DNA of 64,000 nt. Origin: Blastocatellia bacterium (GTDB lineage Bacteria; Acidobacteriota; Blastocatellia; HR10; J050). The stretch covers positions 37,148-101,147 of the forward strand of contig JANWZE010000023.1 in the NCBI GenBank assembly GCA_025054955.1, written 5' to 3'. Under the pieces are notes generated by a model that was given only the letters and a program-made list of their open reading frames with translations, had not been told where the DNA came from and searched no databases. A program made the position numbers and the translations under genes. Positions within the stretch are counted from its first letter, which is position 1; each line of letters starts with the position of its first letter. Shown one piece after another: positions 42,338 through 50,667 of the stretch.

Positions 42338-43189
42338 ATGCGAGCGAAAAAGAGATTCGGACAACATTTTCTGGTTGACCAAACGATTGGCCGGCGGCTG
42401 GTCTCGGCGATCCAGCTCGAACCAGACAGCGTCGTCATTGAAATTGGTCCCGGACGCGGCGCGTTAACCAAGGTGCTTCTGCAAAGACCTTGTCGCGTGA
42501 TCGCTGTAGAAGTAGATGACGAGCTGACTCGTGCGTTGCAAATCGAATTGGCCGACCAGATTCATGCTGGCAAACTCGTGTTGATCGCGCAGGACATCCT
42601 CAAAACGAATCTGGATGAGCTGCTGCAACAACACCACATTGACGGGAAAGTGCGCATTCTGGGCAATCTCCCGTATAACATTGCCACGGCTATCCTGCAG
42701 CACTTGATCGCGTTTCGCCAACAGATTGATGACATGACCATCATGCTGCAACGCGAAGTGGTGGATCGCATCCTGAGTCAACCTGGCACGAAGCAATATG
42801 GTTACTTGTCAGTTTTGATGCAATACTTCTGCGAAGGACGAAAGTTGTTCACTGTATCGCCAGGGGCCTTTCGACCCGTACCCAAGGTGACATCTACGGT
42901 TGTGCAGTTGAAAGTCCGCGAGCGACCGGCTGTCGAGGTTGCCGACGAAGCTCACTTCCTGCGCGTTGTCAGCGCCTTGTTCATGGAGCGCCGAAAGACG
43001 ATCATGAACAATTTGAAACGCATGCCGCTTAGATGGGATGGTGAGAGGATCGCCGGGCGGCTTCGTCACGTCGGCATTGATCCGTCCCGTCGCGCTGAGA
43101 CGCTCAGCCTGGAAGAATTTGCTCGCGTTGCAAACGCCCTTCGGGCATCCGCTGGGGACAGGTTTGACAATCTCTTATCGGTGGGCTAA
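42338..43189 (+). CDS. rsmA: 16S rRNA (adenine1518/1519-N6)-dimethyltransferase
   Basis: KsgA; dimethylates two adjacent adenosines in the 3' hairpin of 16S rRNA, a late 30S maturation step. The 283-residue protein starts with KKRFGQHFLVD, has the SAM motif VVIEIGPGRGALT near residue 33, the acidic VIAVEVDDEL and the catalytic NLPYN. AAGGA lies ten bases before the ATG. The tRNA-Pro gene begins 15 bp after its stop. Confidence 0.96.
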   Translation: MRAKKRFGQHFLVDQTIGRRLVSAIQLEPDSVVIEIGPGRGALTKVLLQRPCRVIAVEVDDELTRALQIELADQIHAGKLVLIAQDILKTNLDELLQQHHIDGKVRILGNLPYNIATAILQHLIAFRQQIDDMTIMLQREVVDRILSQPGTKQYGYLSVLMQYFCEGRKLFTVSPGAFRPVPKVTSTVVQLKVRERPAVEVADEAHFLRVVSALFMERRKTIMNNLKRMPLRWDGERIAGRLRHVGIDPSRRAETLSLEEFARVANALRASAGDRFDNLLSVG

Positions 43190-43204
43190 AGTAGCCGACC
43201 TGAT

Positions 43205-43282
43205 CGGGGCGTGGCGCAGCCTGGTTAGCGCGCTTGATTTGGGATCAAGAGGTCGGCGGTTCAAATCCGCCCGCCCCGACCA
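43205..43282 (+). tRNA. tRNA-Pro (anticodon TGG)
   Basis: The acceptor arms CGGGGCG and CGCCCCG pair. The anticodon stem CTTGA/TCAAG encloses loop TTTGGGA with anticodon TGG. The T-arm is GGCGG-TTCAAAT-CCGCC. Discriminator A is followed by an encoded CCA (43280-43282). Confidence 0.97.
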
Positions 43283-43524
43283 TCACTGGTCACCAACCTG
43301 CGACAGCATGCGCTCAGTGAGGCGCTGGCTCCTTCAAACACATTTGCATAACGACCATTGTACGCTCTGCGCCGCATTCATCGGCTCCTCTGACTAGCGC
43401 AGGGCTTGACGCCTCCACTCTGCTCAACGACAAGACACAACACCGAAGGCCTGCTTGCTGAAAATCGCTGCTGGACGTAGCAAAACGGATGATGTATCTT
43501 TGCCACGCGATGAACGTCACGAGC

Positions 43525-43601
<77 letters not shown>

Positions 43602-43763
43602 TCAGTTTCAGTCAATTTTATGATGGAACATCAGCACGCAATGATACGCCGGTCGCCAGCTTGATGAATTTCCGTATGGCTTGAGTTTTGCTATTGCGCG
43701 TTGTAAAAAATCTTGCTATACGTTGTGAGGTTTTCAGACTACGATTCAAAGAGGACATGCGTT

Positions 43764-43952
43764 ATGCCAACTGGAATTTGTCCGGAATGTGATGGAGAGA
43801 TTCGAGTCTCGTCGGATGTGGACATCGGCGACTATGTGTCTTGTCCCGAATGCGGCGTTGAACTGGAAGTTCTGGAAACAGACCCGCTAGAGCTGGACGT
43901 TGTTCAGGAGCGCGACGAAGAAGATTATTTTGATGAAGAGGAGGAGTGGTAA
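43764..43952 (+). CDS. LysW-like zinc-ribbon protein with atypical C-terminus
   Basis: A 62-residue acidic protein with a zinc ribbon CPEC (near residue 6) and CPEC (near 28) and a Glu/Asp-rich tail. It resembles LysW, the carrier on which alpha-aminoadipate or glutamate is attached for lysine/arginine synthesis. True carriers end in EDWGE, and the terminal Glu accepts the substrate; this one ends EEEEW and then TAA. It may therefore be a non-carrier paralogue, or need another attachment residue. AAAGAGGA eight bases upstream fixes the start at 43764. No lysX or lysZ lies nearby. Confidence 0.85.
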   Translation: MPTGICPECDGEIRVSSDVDIGDYVSCPECGVELEVLETDPLELDVVQERDEEDYFDEEEEW

Positions 43953-44007
43953 TCTTTCCTCACGGGCGCGATCCATGCTGGTCGGCTGACAGGTAGGCTC
44001 CAGCCAC

Positions 44008-44964
44008 TTAGCGCCGGCTTGGCAAAGCCGAAGAATACTCGTACCGACTCTGACGTATCTGCACTCCTGGGCGAGTCGTCATCACTTTAAGCCGATGAGA
44101 GCGTCCTCCAGTTGAAGGGGGCGACAGTGGATAAAAAGCTAGCAGGTAGCTGGCGCGAATCTCTTCAGCGATCTCGCTGAATATCTGCACGTAGTTTTGA
44201 TCATCAATCGAAAATGTTTTTCCGCCCGTCCGTTCAACAATTCCTGTGGCATCCAGCAAGGTCGGCACGCGATGCTTCCCCTGGGGCGACAGAATGTATG
44301 ACGGCAAGATGATCGCATAGACGGTCACGCCGGCTTGGTTGGCCCGTCGAATCACTTCCGGCGCGCTGATCAAGCTCGTGTAGTCGAATCCGTCTGTGAC
44401 GACAACCACAAGGCGGCGGACGCGACGGCCGTCAACGCGCGCGGGCGCGTCCCGTTGCAGCATCGTCACGGCGCGGTCAATCGCATCGTAGAGCCGTGTG
44501 CGCCCACCAATGTTGCGAGCCTTCGCAAAACCCTGTTGCAGCTTCTCTATATCAGTGGTGAAGTTTTGGTAGACGTGAATGCGATCGTTGAACCCGATGA
44601 CAGCGCAGACGGCTTGTTGCCTCATCGCGCGCACAAACTGCTGCGCGGCGCGCTGTTGATCTTTCACTTGCACTCCCAGACTGCCGGACACATCCAGCGC
44701 AAACACAATGGCAACTGGCCGCGTGAACGAACGGGTCGTCTGGGCCTCAAAAAAGGCGATGGGATAGTTGACGCCGTCGTGGGTCAGGATGAAATCCTCT
44801 TGCTTTAAATCCGTCACGTAATTGCCATCGCGATCCATCACCGTCACATCAATCGGGACGAGCTTGCCTTCCAACCTGACCTCCTGAGCCAACGAGACGA
44901 GGCCATGTCCGAGTATCATCGCTATCCATCCGTAACCAAGTAGCCACAACGTTCGCCGCTTCAT
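44008..44964 (-). CDS. secreted VWFA-domain protein (acidobacterial VWFA-related family)
   Basis: Probable periplasmic or surface adhesion/scaffold protein. The 318-residue product has a signal peptide (ends near LVSLAQ), a short beta region with VPIDVTVMDRDGNYVTDLKQEDF, and a von Willebrand A domain (about 85-290) with the MIDAS motif DVSGS, the Thr in RTRLYDAID and the Asp in VTDGFD. The N-terminal block before the VWA domain is the hallmark of the VWFA-related family expanded in Acidobacteriota. No partner gene is adjacent. Confidence 0.9.
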   Translation of the reverse strand: MKRRTLWLLGYGWIAMILGHGLVSLAQEVRLEGKLVPIDVTVMDRDGNYVTDLKQEDFILTHDGVNYPIAFFEAQTTRSFTRPVAIVFALDVSGSLGVQVKDQQRAAQQFVRAMRQQAVCAVIGFNDRIHVYQNFTTDIEKLQQGFAKARNIGGRTRLYDAIDRAVTMLQRDAPARVDGRRVRRLVVVVTDGFDYTSLISAPEVIRRANQAGVTVYAIILPSYILSPQGKHRVPTLLDATGIVERTGGKTFSIDDQNYVQIFSEIAEEIRASYLLAFYPLSPPSTGGRSHRLKVMTTRPGVQIRQSRYEYSSALPSRR

Positions 44965-45057
44965 GGGCTGGATTGTAGCACAGAGAAATTGGCTGACAAA
45001 ATTTTACCGCCAGTGGCGCTTTATGCTATGCTTGCAACCTCTCAAAGATAAACAAAC

Positions 45058-45699
45058 ATGACCAAAGCGAGCGGATACGTCTTAATTATTTTTTGTATGG
45101 CGTCGGCGCTAGCGCCAACGCTGGCCCAAGACAAACGGGCAACGAGCGGGCGTCTGCGCGGCTCAGTTCAAGATCAGGACGGCAAGCCTCTAGCCGATAT
45201 TCGAGTCCGAGCGATCAATCGGCGAACAGATGAACGAGTGGCTGAAGTCATCACCAATGATGAAGGCGTTTTCGTCTTTGACCAGCTCCCTGAAGGACGT
45301 TATACGCTAACGTTTTACTCGCCGCGTTTTCAACAGGCCATCGTCTCGCCCGTTGAAATAAAAGCGGGACAGGAAAAACGGTTGCGCGATCCGGTTGAAT
45401 TGAAGCCGGTCAAATTGTATGCCGTGATCGAAGGGGCAGTCTTCGACCATCGTGGCTTCCTGCTTCGCGGCGCCACGGTCGTGATTGAGCGTATCCCCTT
45501 TGAAGCAGAACCCGTCCCTTCATTCAGACAAGAGAGCATCAGCAACGATGGTGGCGCGTTTGCCTTCCGCGTTTCGGCAGCGCCAGCGCGCTATCGGTTG
45601 ACAGCGTCCTTGAAAGGCTACAAATCACAATCAACGAGCATTGACATAGCAGGAAACGAACGGCGTCACGTCAGCATTCAGCTTGAGCCAGAGCCATGA
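45058..45699 (+). CDS. secreted protein with two carboxypeptidase-regulatory-like domains
   Basis: The 213-residue product has a signal peptide (ends near APTLAQ) and two beta-sandwich modules of the CarboxypepD_reg type. One is at about 30-115 (GRLRGSVQDQDGKPLADIRVRAINRRT...GVFVFDQLPEGRYTL outline); the second is at about 122-210 (AVIEGAVFDHRGFLLRGATVVIER). Such domains are usually attached to receptors or enzymes; here they stand alone, so the role is unknown. Its stop overlaps the start of the HTH gene (ATGA), so the two are translationally coupled. Confidence 0.85.
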   Translation: MTKASGYVLIIFCMASALAPTLAQDKRATSGRLRGSVQDQDGKPLADIRVRAINRRTDERVAEVITNDEGVFVFDQLPEGRYTLTFYSPRFQQAIVSPVEIKAGQEKRLRDPVELKPVKLYAVIEGAVFDHRGFLLRGATVVIERIPFEAEPVPSFRQESISNDGGAFAFRVSAAPARYRLTASLKGYKSQSTSIDIAGNERRHVSIQLEPEP

Positions 45700-45962
45700 A
45701 AGATGCAGAGAAACGCACCGAGTTCTTAACGGCTCGACAACTGGCCGACATCTTACAGGTCAGTGAAACGACCATCCACCGGCTTCGACGACAAGGGCGC
45801 ATCCCCGCGATCAAAGTGACCAATCGCTTAATCCGCTTCAATCTGCGTGACGTGAAAGCCGCGCTAGCCGATGCCACCAAGAAAAATCCTTCTGAGGCCA
45901 CACCGGACGATCGTCAACAGCTTTCATTCGACGAGTTCTTCAGCGCCTCCTCCCAGCATTGA
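45696..45962 (+). CDS. excisionase/MerR-type helix-turn-helix protein
   Basis: An 88-residue DNA-binding protein with the 'excisionase family' winged helix: FLTARQLADILQVSETTIHRLRRQGRIP, then a wing IRFNLRDVKAAL. There is no integrase or phage gene near, so it is more likely a BldC-like regulator than a true excisionase. The ATG overlaps the stop of the upstream secreted-protein gene. The C-terminal 30 residues are polar. The target is unknown. Confidence 0.85.
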   Translation: MKDAEKRTEFLTARQLADILQVSETTIHRLRRQGRIPAIKVTNRLIRFNLRDVKAALADATKKNPSEATPDDRQQLSFDEFFSASSQH

Positions 45963-46107
45963 CCGGCGCTTGCCACTCGCCACGCACCGATAACCTCGAA
46001 GCCGCTTTGCCTCTGCTCTGCTTGAAACCCCATGACTGGCGCTGGCCAGCCGCTGTCTAGCCACCGAGCGGCGCCCATGGTCAGCAGGTTTGCTGCCGGC
46101 CATGAGG

Positions 46108-47091
46108 TTAAAGCTCGCGGCGAACAGCCTCCAGGTCTGCTTCTACCATCATCTTGACTAACGCCTCGAATCCAACGGTCGGTCGCCAGCCGAGCACGCG
46201 CTCGGCTTTGCTCCAATCGCCTCGCAGCGCCACAACTTCGGCTGGACGATAGAGCTTTTCGTCAATCACCACATACTGGCGATAATCAAGGTCAAGCAAC
46301 TCAAACGCGACCCGCACGAAATCCTCCACTGAATGCGTCTCGCCTGTCGCCACCACATATTCATCGGGCTGATCTTGCTGAAGCATCCGCCACATTGCCT
46401 GCACGTACTCGCCGGCAAATCCCCAATCGCGCTTTGCTGCCAAGTTGCCCAGACGCAACTGGCGCGCCAGGCCGAGCTTGATGCGCGCTGCCTGATGAGT
46501 AATCTTGCGCGTCACAAACTCCAATCCCCGACGCGGCGACTCGTGATTAAACAGAATGCCTGAGCAGGCGAACAACCCGTATGCTTCACGATAATATCGC
46601 GTCAGGTGATAACCGGCCACCTTGGAAATTCCATAGGTCGAACGAGGATGAAACGCGGTTGTTTCTCTCTGCGGCGTCTCGTGGGCCAAGCCGAACATTT
46701 CACTCGTTGCTGCAAAGTAAAAACGGCAGTTCGGCGCATGTTCTTTGATCGCTGCCAAGATATAGTGTGTCCCGTTGACGTTCGTGTTCATCGTCGAAAA
46801 TTCGTCTTCAAACGAATAACCGACGAAGCTCTGCGCGGCCAGATGATAACACTCATCCGGTTGAACCACAGCGACTGCTTTGAGCAAACTGGCATAGCTT
46901 TCCAGCGAGGCAGCGTGCAGCGTCACGCGATCGAGGATCGGTTGAATCCGCCACAACCGTTGTTCGGGGTATTCCAGGCTCACATGCCGCACAAGCCCGT
47001 GAACCTCGTATCCTTGAGACAGCAGAAACTCTGCTAAGTAGGAACCATCTTGTCCGGTAATGCCTGTGATTAACGCTCTTCTTTTGCCCAT
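46108..47091 (-). CDS. gmd: GDP-mannose 4,6-dehydratase
   Basis: Converts GDP-mannose to GDP-4-keto-6-deoxymannose, precursor of fucose, rhamnose or perosamine sugars. The 327-residue SDR enzyme has the NADP motif GITGQDGSYLAEFLLSQG, the active-site Ser/Thr in AATSEMFG, YGISK as YxxxK, and LFNHESPRRG and NLAAKRDWGFAGEYVQAMW, which are specific to GMD. It is the last gene of the polysaccharide locus. A fucose synthase (fcl) or rmd partner is not in the window. Confidence 0.93.
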   Translation of the reverse strand: MGKRRALITGITGQDGSYLAEFLLSQGYEVHGLVRHVSLEYPEQRLWRIQPILDRVTLHAASLESYASLLKAVAVVQPDECYHLAAQSFVGYSFEDEFSTMNTNVNGTHYILAAIKEHAPNCRFYFAATSEMFGLAHETPQRETTAFHPRSTYGISKVAGYHLTRYYREAYGLFACSGILFNHESPRRGLEFVTRKITHQAARIKLGLARQLRLGNLAAKRDWGFAGEYVQAMWRMLQQDQPDEYVVATGETHSVEDFVRVAFELLDLDYRQYVVIDEKLYRPAEVVALRGDWSKAERVLGWRPTVGFEALVKMMVEADLEAVRREL

Positions 47092-47225
47092 TTTCGGTCA
47101 CCTCATATCTTCACGTCTTGGGCGAGCCGAGAAATGTAGTTGCCCAGTTCGCCAGCGTCAAAGTTCGATCAATGGACTATCATCGTCTGGTCATAATCTT
47201 CTGTCGAGATGCATCTCATGCGTGC

Positions 47226-47281
47226 AAACACAACAAGCCCCGTAGAAGCAGCCACCAGAGCCGGCGTTGCTCCTACGGGGC
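47226..47281 (-). terminator. intrinsic terminator downstream of the FecR-like gene
   Basis: On the minus strand, GCCCCGTAGGAGCA pairs with TGCTTCTACGGGGC (outer arms 47237-47250 and 47268-47281, with one G-T pair) and is followed by the T-rich TTGTTGTGTTT (47226-47236). It begins about 40 bases after the FecR stop codon, so gmd is probably expressed separately or by read-through. Confidence 0.75.
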
Positions 47282-47320
47282 ACGAAATCGGTTCAATCAC
47301 CACTCGGCGAGCGACCCGAA

Positions 47321-48211
47321 CTAGAAGTAACACCGATTGCCAGCATCGCCGCAGCCGGGGATGTTAGTAATGGCCACAACGTGAGCCGCGCCACGGAATC
47401 CCGGCGGTTGTGGTGGTATAGTCAGGGTGAACTTGTATGCGCCAACTGAATCGGTTGTAGTCGTCTGTGTAATGATCGTTCCGTCGCGCAACTGAACGTT
47501 CAATCTGACTTCAGCGCCCGCAATGAGAACGCCACGACAACTGACATCACCTGAGACCATCAGTGTGAGGCCTGTCAACATGCAGCGAGCCGAGACCCAA
47601 GCTGTGCGCGTTCGTTCGGTGGCTTGCGCTGGTTGATCGTTGCGTGGCTCAATCCGAGCAATGGCTTTGGCCAACGTGTCGGCGGCTTCCGCCGCAACGG
47701 TCTGGACGGCTCCGTCCGCCGTCCGAACCATGAGCGACTTGGATAAGCTGCTGACCGTTGTCCCCGACTTCTGCACAGAAACCGTATAGAGATTATCCGG
47801 CTCCGATGTGATCACGCGATCCGGCGCGACCACTGTCGAAGCCAGCGCGCTACGAACCGTGATCGTCCCGGCCATCAGCTCAGCGATGACCCGTTGCTCA
47901 TCACGGGACACTTTCACTCGCGACCCAGCCGTCAATGACAACACGCCGCTGCCGGCCAATAAATTCAAGAAAGCTGATCCATCAACTACCTCGATTTCAC
48001 TGCCATTGAAAACCGTCGCTCCCCGTTGAGCCGAAGTGCCATCAATCTTCACTTGACCCTCACGAGTGACGATTTCACCCACTGGTTTGTTAACTGATTT
48101 CGATTGACCAAAGCCCGTCATTGTGACGGCCAATATCATGACGACGAATTTGGTGATACTGTTTACAGTTTCAGGTTTTTTAACATTACACTTCATTCTC
48201 ACGATGATCAT
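47321..48211 (-). CDS. secreted FecR-domain protein
   Basis: The 296-residue product has a signal peptide (ends near MTGFGQ). A FecR domain follows (about 45-150, GEIVTREGQVKIDG...GSEIEVVDGSAFLNLLAGSGVLSLTAGSRVKV outline), and then a C-terminal beta-sandwich like a carboxypeptidase-regulatory or Ig domain (AEVRLNVQLRDGTIITQTTT). There is no sigma factor beside it, so it is not the FecIR type; FecR domains also occur in exopolysaccharide loci as surface proteins. GGGAGGG lies directly before the first ATG, so an internal GTG or ATG (codons 4 or 6) may be the real start. Confidence 0.82.
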   Translation of the reverse strand: MIIVRMKCNVKKPETVNSITKFVVMILAVTMTGFGQSKSVNKPVGEIVTREGQVKIDGTSAQRGATVFNGSEIEVVDGSAFLNLLAGSGVLSLTAGSRVKVSRDEQRVIAELMAGTITVRSALASTVVAPDRVITSEPDNLYTVSVQKSGTTVSSLSKSLMVRTADGAVQTVAAEAADTLAKAIARIEPRNDQPAQATERTRTAWVSARCMLTGLTLMVSGDVSCRGVLIAGAEVRLNVQLRDGTIITQTTTTDSVGAYKFTLTIPPQPPGFRGAAHVVAITNIPGCGDAGNRCYF

Positions 48212-48315
48212 CCCTCCCGAGTTTAATTGAATGCTAGTTTAATTGAACGAGCCAGCGATTGTAGCCCGCTCGAAACTGATATCAAGCACCTACTCCTCGA
48301 GTCTGGTGACTCGCA

Positions 48316-50550
48316 TTACGACCGCGCCACGCTTTCTGATTTGGGCGACTTCTCGGCTCGGCCATAATAATAGGAGCCATAGTCGTAGTAACCATACTGA
48401 GACTGGCGTGTATCCACGGCATTAAGGACAACGCCGAGAATCTTGGCATTGACCGCATCAAGCCGATTTTTCACTCGACGGATGCCTCGTTGCGACGTGG
48501 CACGCAGTTTGACCACCAGCAACACGCCATCTACCAATGTGGATAAGATCAACGCATCAGAGACCAAGCCTAGCGGCGGTGTATCAATAATCACGTGATC
48601 ATAGCGCTGACTCACTGACTCCAGTAACACTCCCATGCGTTCCGAATGCAGCAGCTCCGACGGATTGGGCGGGACCGGCCCGCTCGGCAGCACATCCAAC
48701 CCAACTACGCCACAGTCATGGCAGATGCTGACTGGTTTATCATCGAAGGACAGGTAGGTACTCAGTCCCGTCTCAGCATCCACATTAAACATTGCGGCGC
48801 AGTTGGGATGCCGCATATCAGCGTCAAGCAAGAGCACGCGCTTGCCCGCTTGGGCCAACGCGATGGCCAAATTTGCTGCTGTGGTGGTCTTGCCGACGCC
48901 GCTTTCATAGCTGGTGACGACAACTGTCCGAGGCGGATGGGTTGCTGACGATAACAGGAGTGACGTACGGAGTGTCCGATAGGCTTCGGTAAAGGCATGA
49001 CCGACATTGTAGCCCGTTTCCAACAACAGAGGTCGTGATTCAATCGAGCGTTGGCGAGCGAATACAGGTTTGTCGGTGTAACCGGCAACTTTGGGAATCA
49101 TACTCAGATGAGGCAATCGCAGCAGCGATTCGACTTCTTCAGTCGTCTTCAGACTATCGTCGAGAAACTCCAGCACAAACGCTCCGACCACGCCTAGCAC
49201 CAACCCCACCAGCAATCCAAGCAAATAACCGGCCACCTTTGAGTCTGCCGGCTCAAGCGGCACTCTCGCTCGATCCACAACTTGGATATTGCTACTGGGC
49301 GCCAACGTCTTCATCAGATTGGCCTCGCGCAATCGCTCAGAGAGCATCTGGAAGACTTTCTCGTCCACTTCGATTTCGCGTTTGAGTAGACTAAATTGCA
49401 GCGAGGCTTGATTCTGTTTGAGGATTTCCGCTCGCTCTCGCTCGACCGCTTCCGTCATGGCTTGTGCTTTCTCAACAGCCAGGCGATATTCTTTGCGAAC
49501 CTGCTCCAGCAGCGCTTGTTGAGCCTGCTCAATGCGCAGGTCAAGCTCAGCCAATTGTTGTTTCAGTTGCTTGATGGGTGGCGCATCGTCCTGGTAAATG
49601 CCGCGCTGTTGATCTAGTTGCATCTGCAATTTGACACGTTGCTGCTTCAATTCGTCTAGCACCGGATTGGTCATCGTTGACGGCAGTTGGCTCACCCCGC
49701 CACTTTGACTTAACCGATAGAGCACCTCCGCTTGAATGCGATTGGCTTCCACCTCAGCCAACGCGCTATTGAGCTTGGCGAATCGTTCATGCGATGGGTT
49801 TTGATCCTCTTTACTCTCTGCGTCACCCATGTGGAGCAGTTCGGCCTGTTGTTGATACTTGACGAGATTCTCCCGCTTCTTTTTGATCTCATCTTCCAAT
49901 GTCGCCAATTGCTGAACCAACCAATCGGCGGCGAAATCAACTCTGTCGGCATTGCGTTTGCGATTGTAGGCAATGAACTCTTCAAACAACGTGTTGACGA
50001 TCTCGGTGGCCAGGCGCGGCTCAGATGATCGGTAGCTGACGGGAATGACCCGTTGCGAGTTTATGTCTCTCGGTTTCTCAATCGTCAATCGCTCGCGAAA
50101 CTTGTCAAGCAATCGCGTGCGCCGATTTTCCGGGTCCGTTTCTTTAGCCACAGCGGCGCTGAAATCCGGGTGCTCCCACAACTTCAGTCGGTCTACCACC
50201 CGTTCGGCGACCGCTTGGCTTCGCAGAATATCCAACTGCAATTGGATGGCCTGCGGCTCATAGCCTCGTTTATCGCTGACATCAAAGCCTTCGACCTCGG
50301 TCATGATCTGTTGCGTCGTCGGCTCAACGGCAATCGTTCCTGTTGCTTTGTACTCGGAGGGTGTGCGGTACACCTTGATGCCATACGCTACAAAGACAAT
50401 GCTCAGGATGCTCAGGATCACCCACCACCGATTGCGGATGATGCGACCGTAGCGCCTCAAATCGAGGGTTTCTTCACCAGCCCAACGATCAAACCAAGCT
50501 GATTGACTTAAACCGGTCTGCGGTTTGGAGAAATCTCTGGGTTCATTCAT
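48316..50550 (-). CDS. polysaccharide co-polymerase / BY-kinase (Wzc-like)
   Basis: Inner-membrane chain-length regulator and autophosphorylating tyrosine kinase for capsule/exopolysaccharide export. The 744-residue product has a Wzz domain with membrane helices (near 45 and 425), long coiled coils between them (about 190-400), and the kinase domain: Walker A ESGVGKTTT (near 548), Walker A' LLLDADMR, and Walker B VIIDTPPLG. The tail is rich in tyrosine (seven in QYGYYDYGSYYYG), the usual autophosphorylation cluster. AAGGAG nine bases before ATG 50550 sets the start. No cognate low-molecular-weight phosphatase or Wza is in the window. Confidence 0.93.
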   Translation of the reverse strand: MNEPRDFSKPQTGLSQSAWFDRWAGEETLDLRRYGRIIRNRWWVILSILSIVFVAYGIKVYRTPSEYKATGTIAVEPTTQQIMTEVEGFDVSDKRGYEPQAIQLQLDILRSQAVAERVVDRLKLWEHPDFSAAVAKETDPENRRTRLLDKFRERLTIEKPRDINSQRVIPVSYRSSEPRLATEIVNTLFEEFIAYNRKRNADRVDFAADWLVQQLATLEDEIKKKRENLVKYQQQAELLHMGDAESKEDQNPSHERFAKLNSALAEVEANRIQAEVLYRLSQSGGVSQLPSTMTNPVLDELKQQRVKLQMQLDQQRGIYQDDAPPIKQLKQQLAELDLRIEQAQQALLEQVRKEYRLAVEKAQAMTEAVERERAEILKQNQASLQFSLLKREIEVDEKVFQMLSERLREANLMKTLAPSSNIQVVDRARVPLEPADSKVAGYLLGLLVGLVLGVVGAFVLEFLDDSLKTTEEVESLLRLPHLSMIPKVAGYTDKPVFARQRSIESRPLLLETGYNVGHAFTEAYRTLRTSLLLSSATHPPRTVVVTSYESGVGKTTTAANLAIALAQAGKRVLLLDADMRHPNCAAMFNVDAETGLSTYLSFDDKPVSICHDCGVVGLDVLPSGPVPPNPSELLHSERMGVLLESVSQRYDHVIIDTPPLGLVSDALILSTLVDGVLLVVKLRATSQRGIRRVKNRLDAVNAKILGVVLNAVDTRQSQYGYYDYGSYYYGRAEKSPKSESVARS

Positions 50551-50667
50551 GATGCCAAACTCCTTGAACCTGCCGGCGCGACCGGCATTGCCGGACCGCA
50601 CTCGATCGCCAGCTTGAATATAAGTCGCGGCGCCCGCGCCGTCAACACAAGTATGCCCCGCAAATCT

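Noticed and set aside
45696..45962. Excisionase-like gene as evidence of a prophage or integrative element
   Set aside because: No integrase, attachment duplication or phage gene is nearby, although two tRNA genes lie about 2 kb away; the HTH type is common among ordinary regulators.
47226..47290. Hairpin before gmd as a riboswitch
   Set aside because: It is a simple 14-bp stem followed by a T-rich tract on the minus strand, which fits a terminator of the FecR-like gene; no aptamer-like junction is visible.
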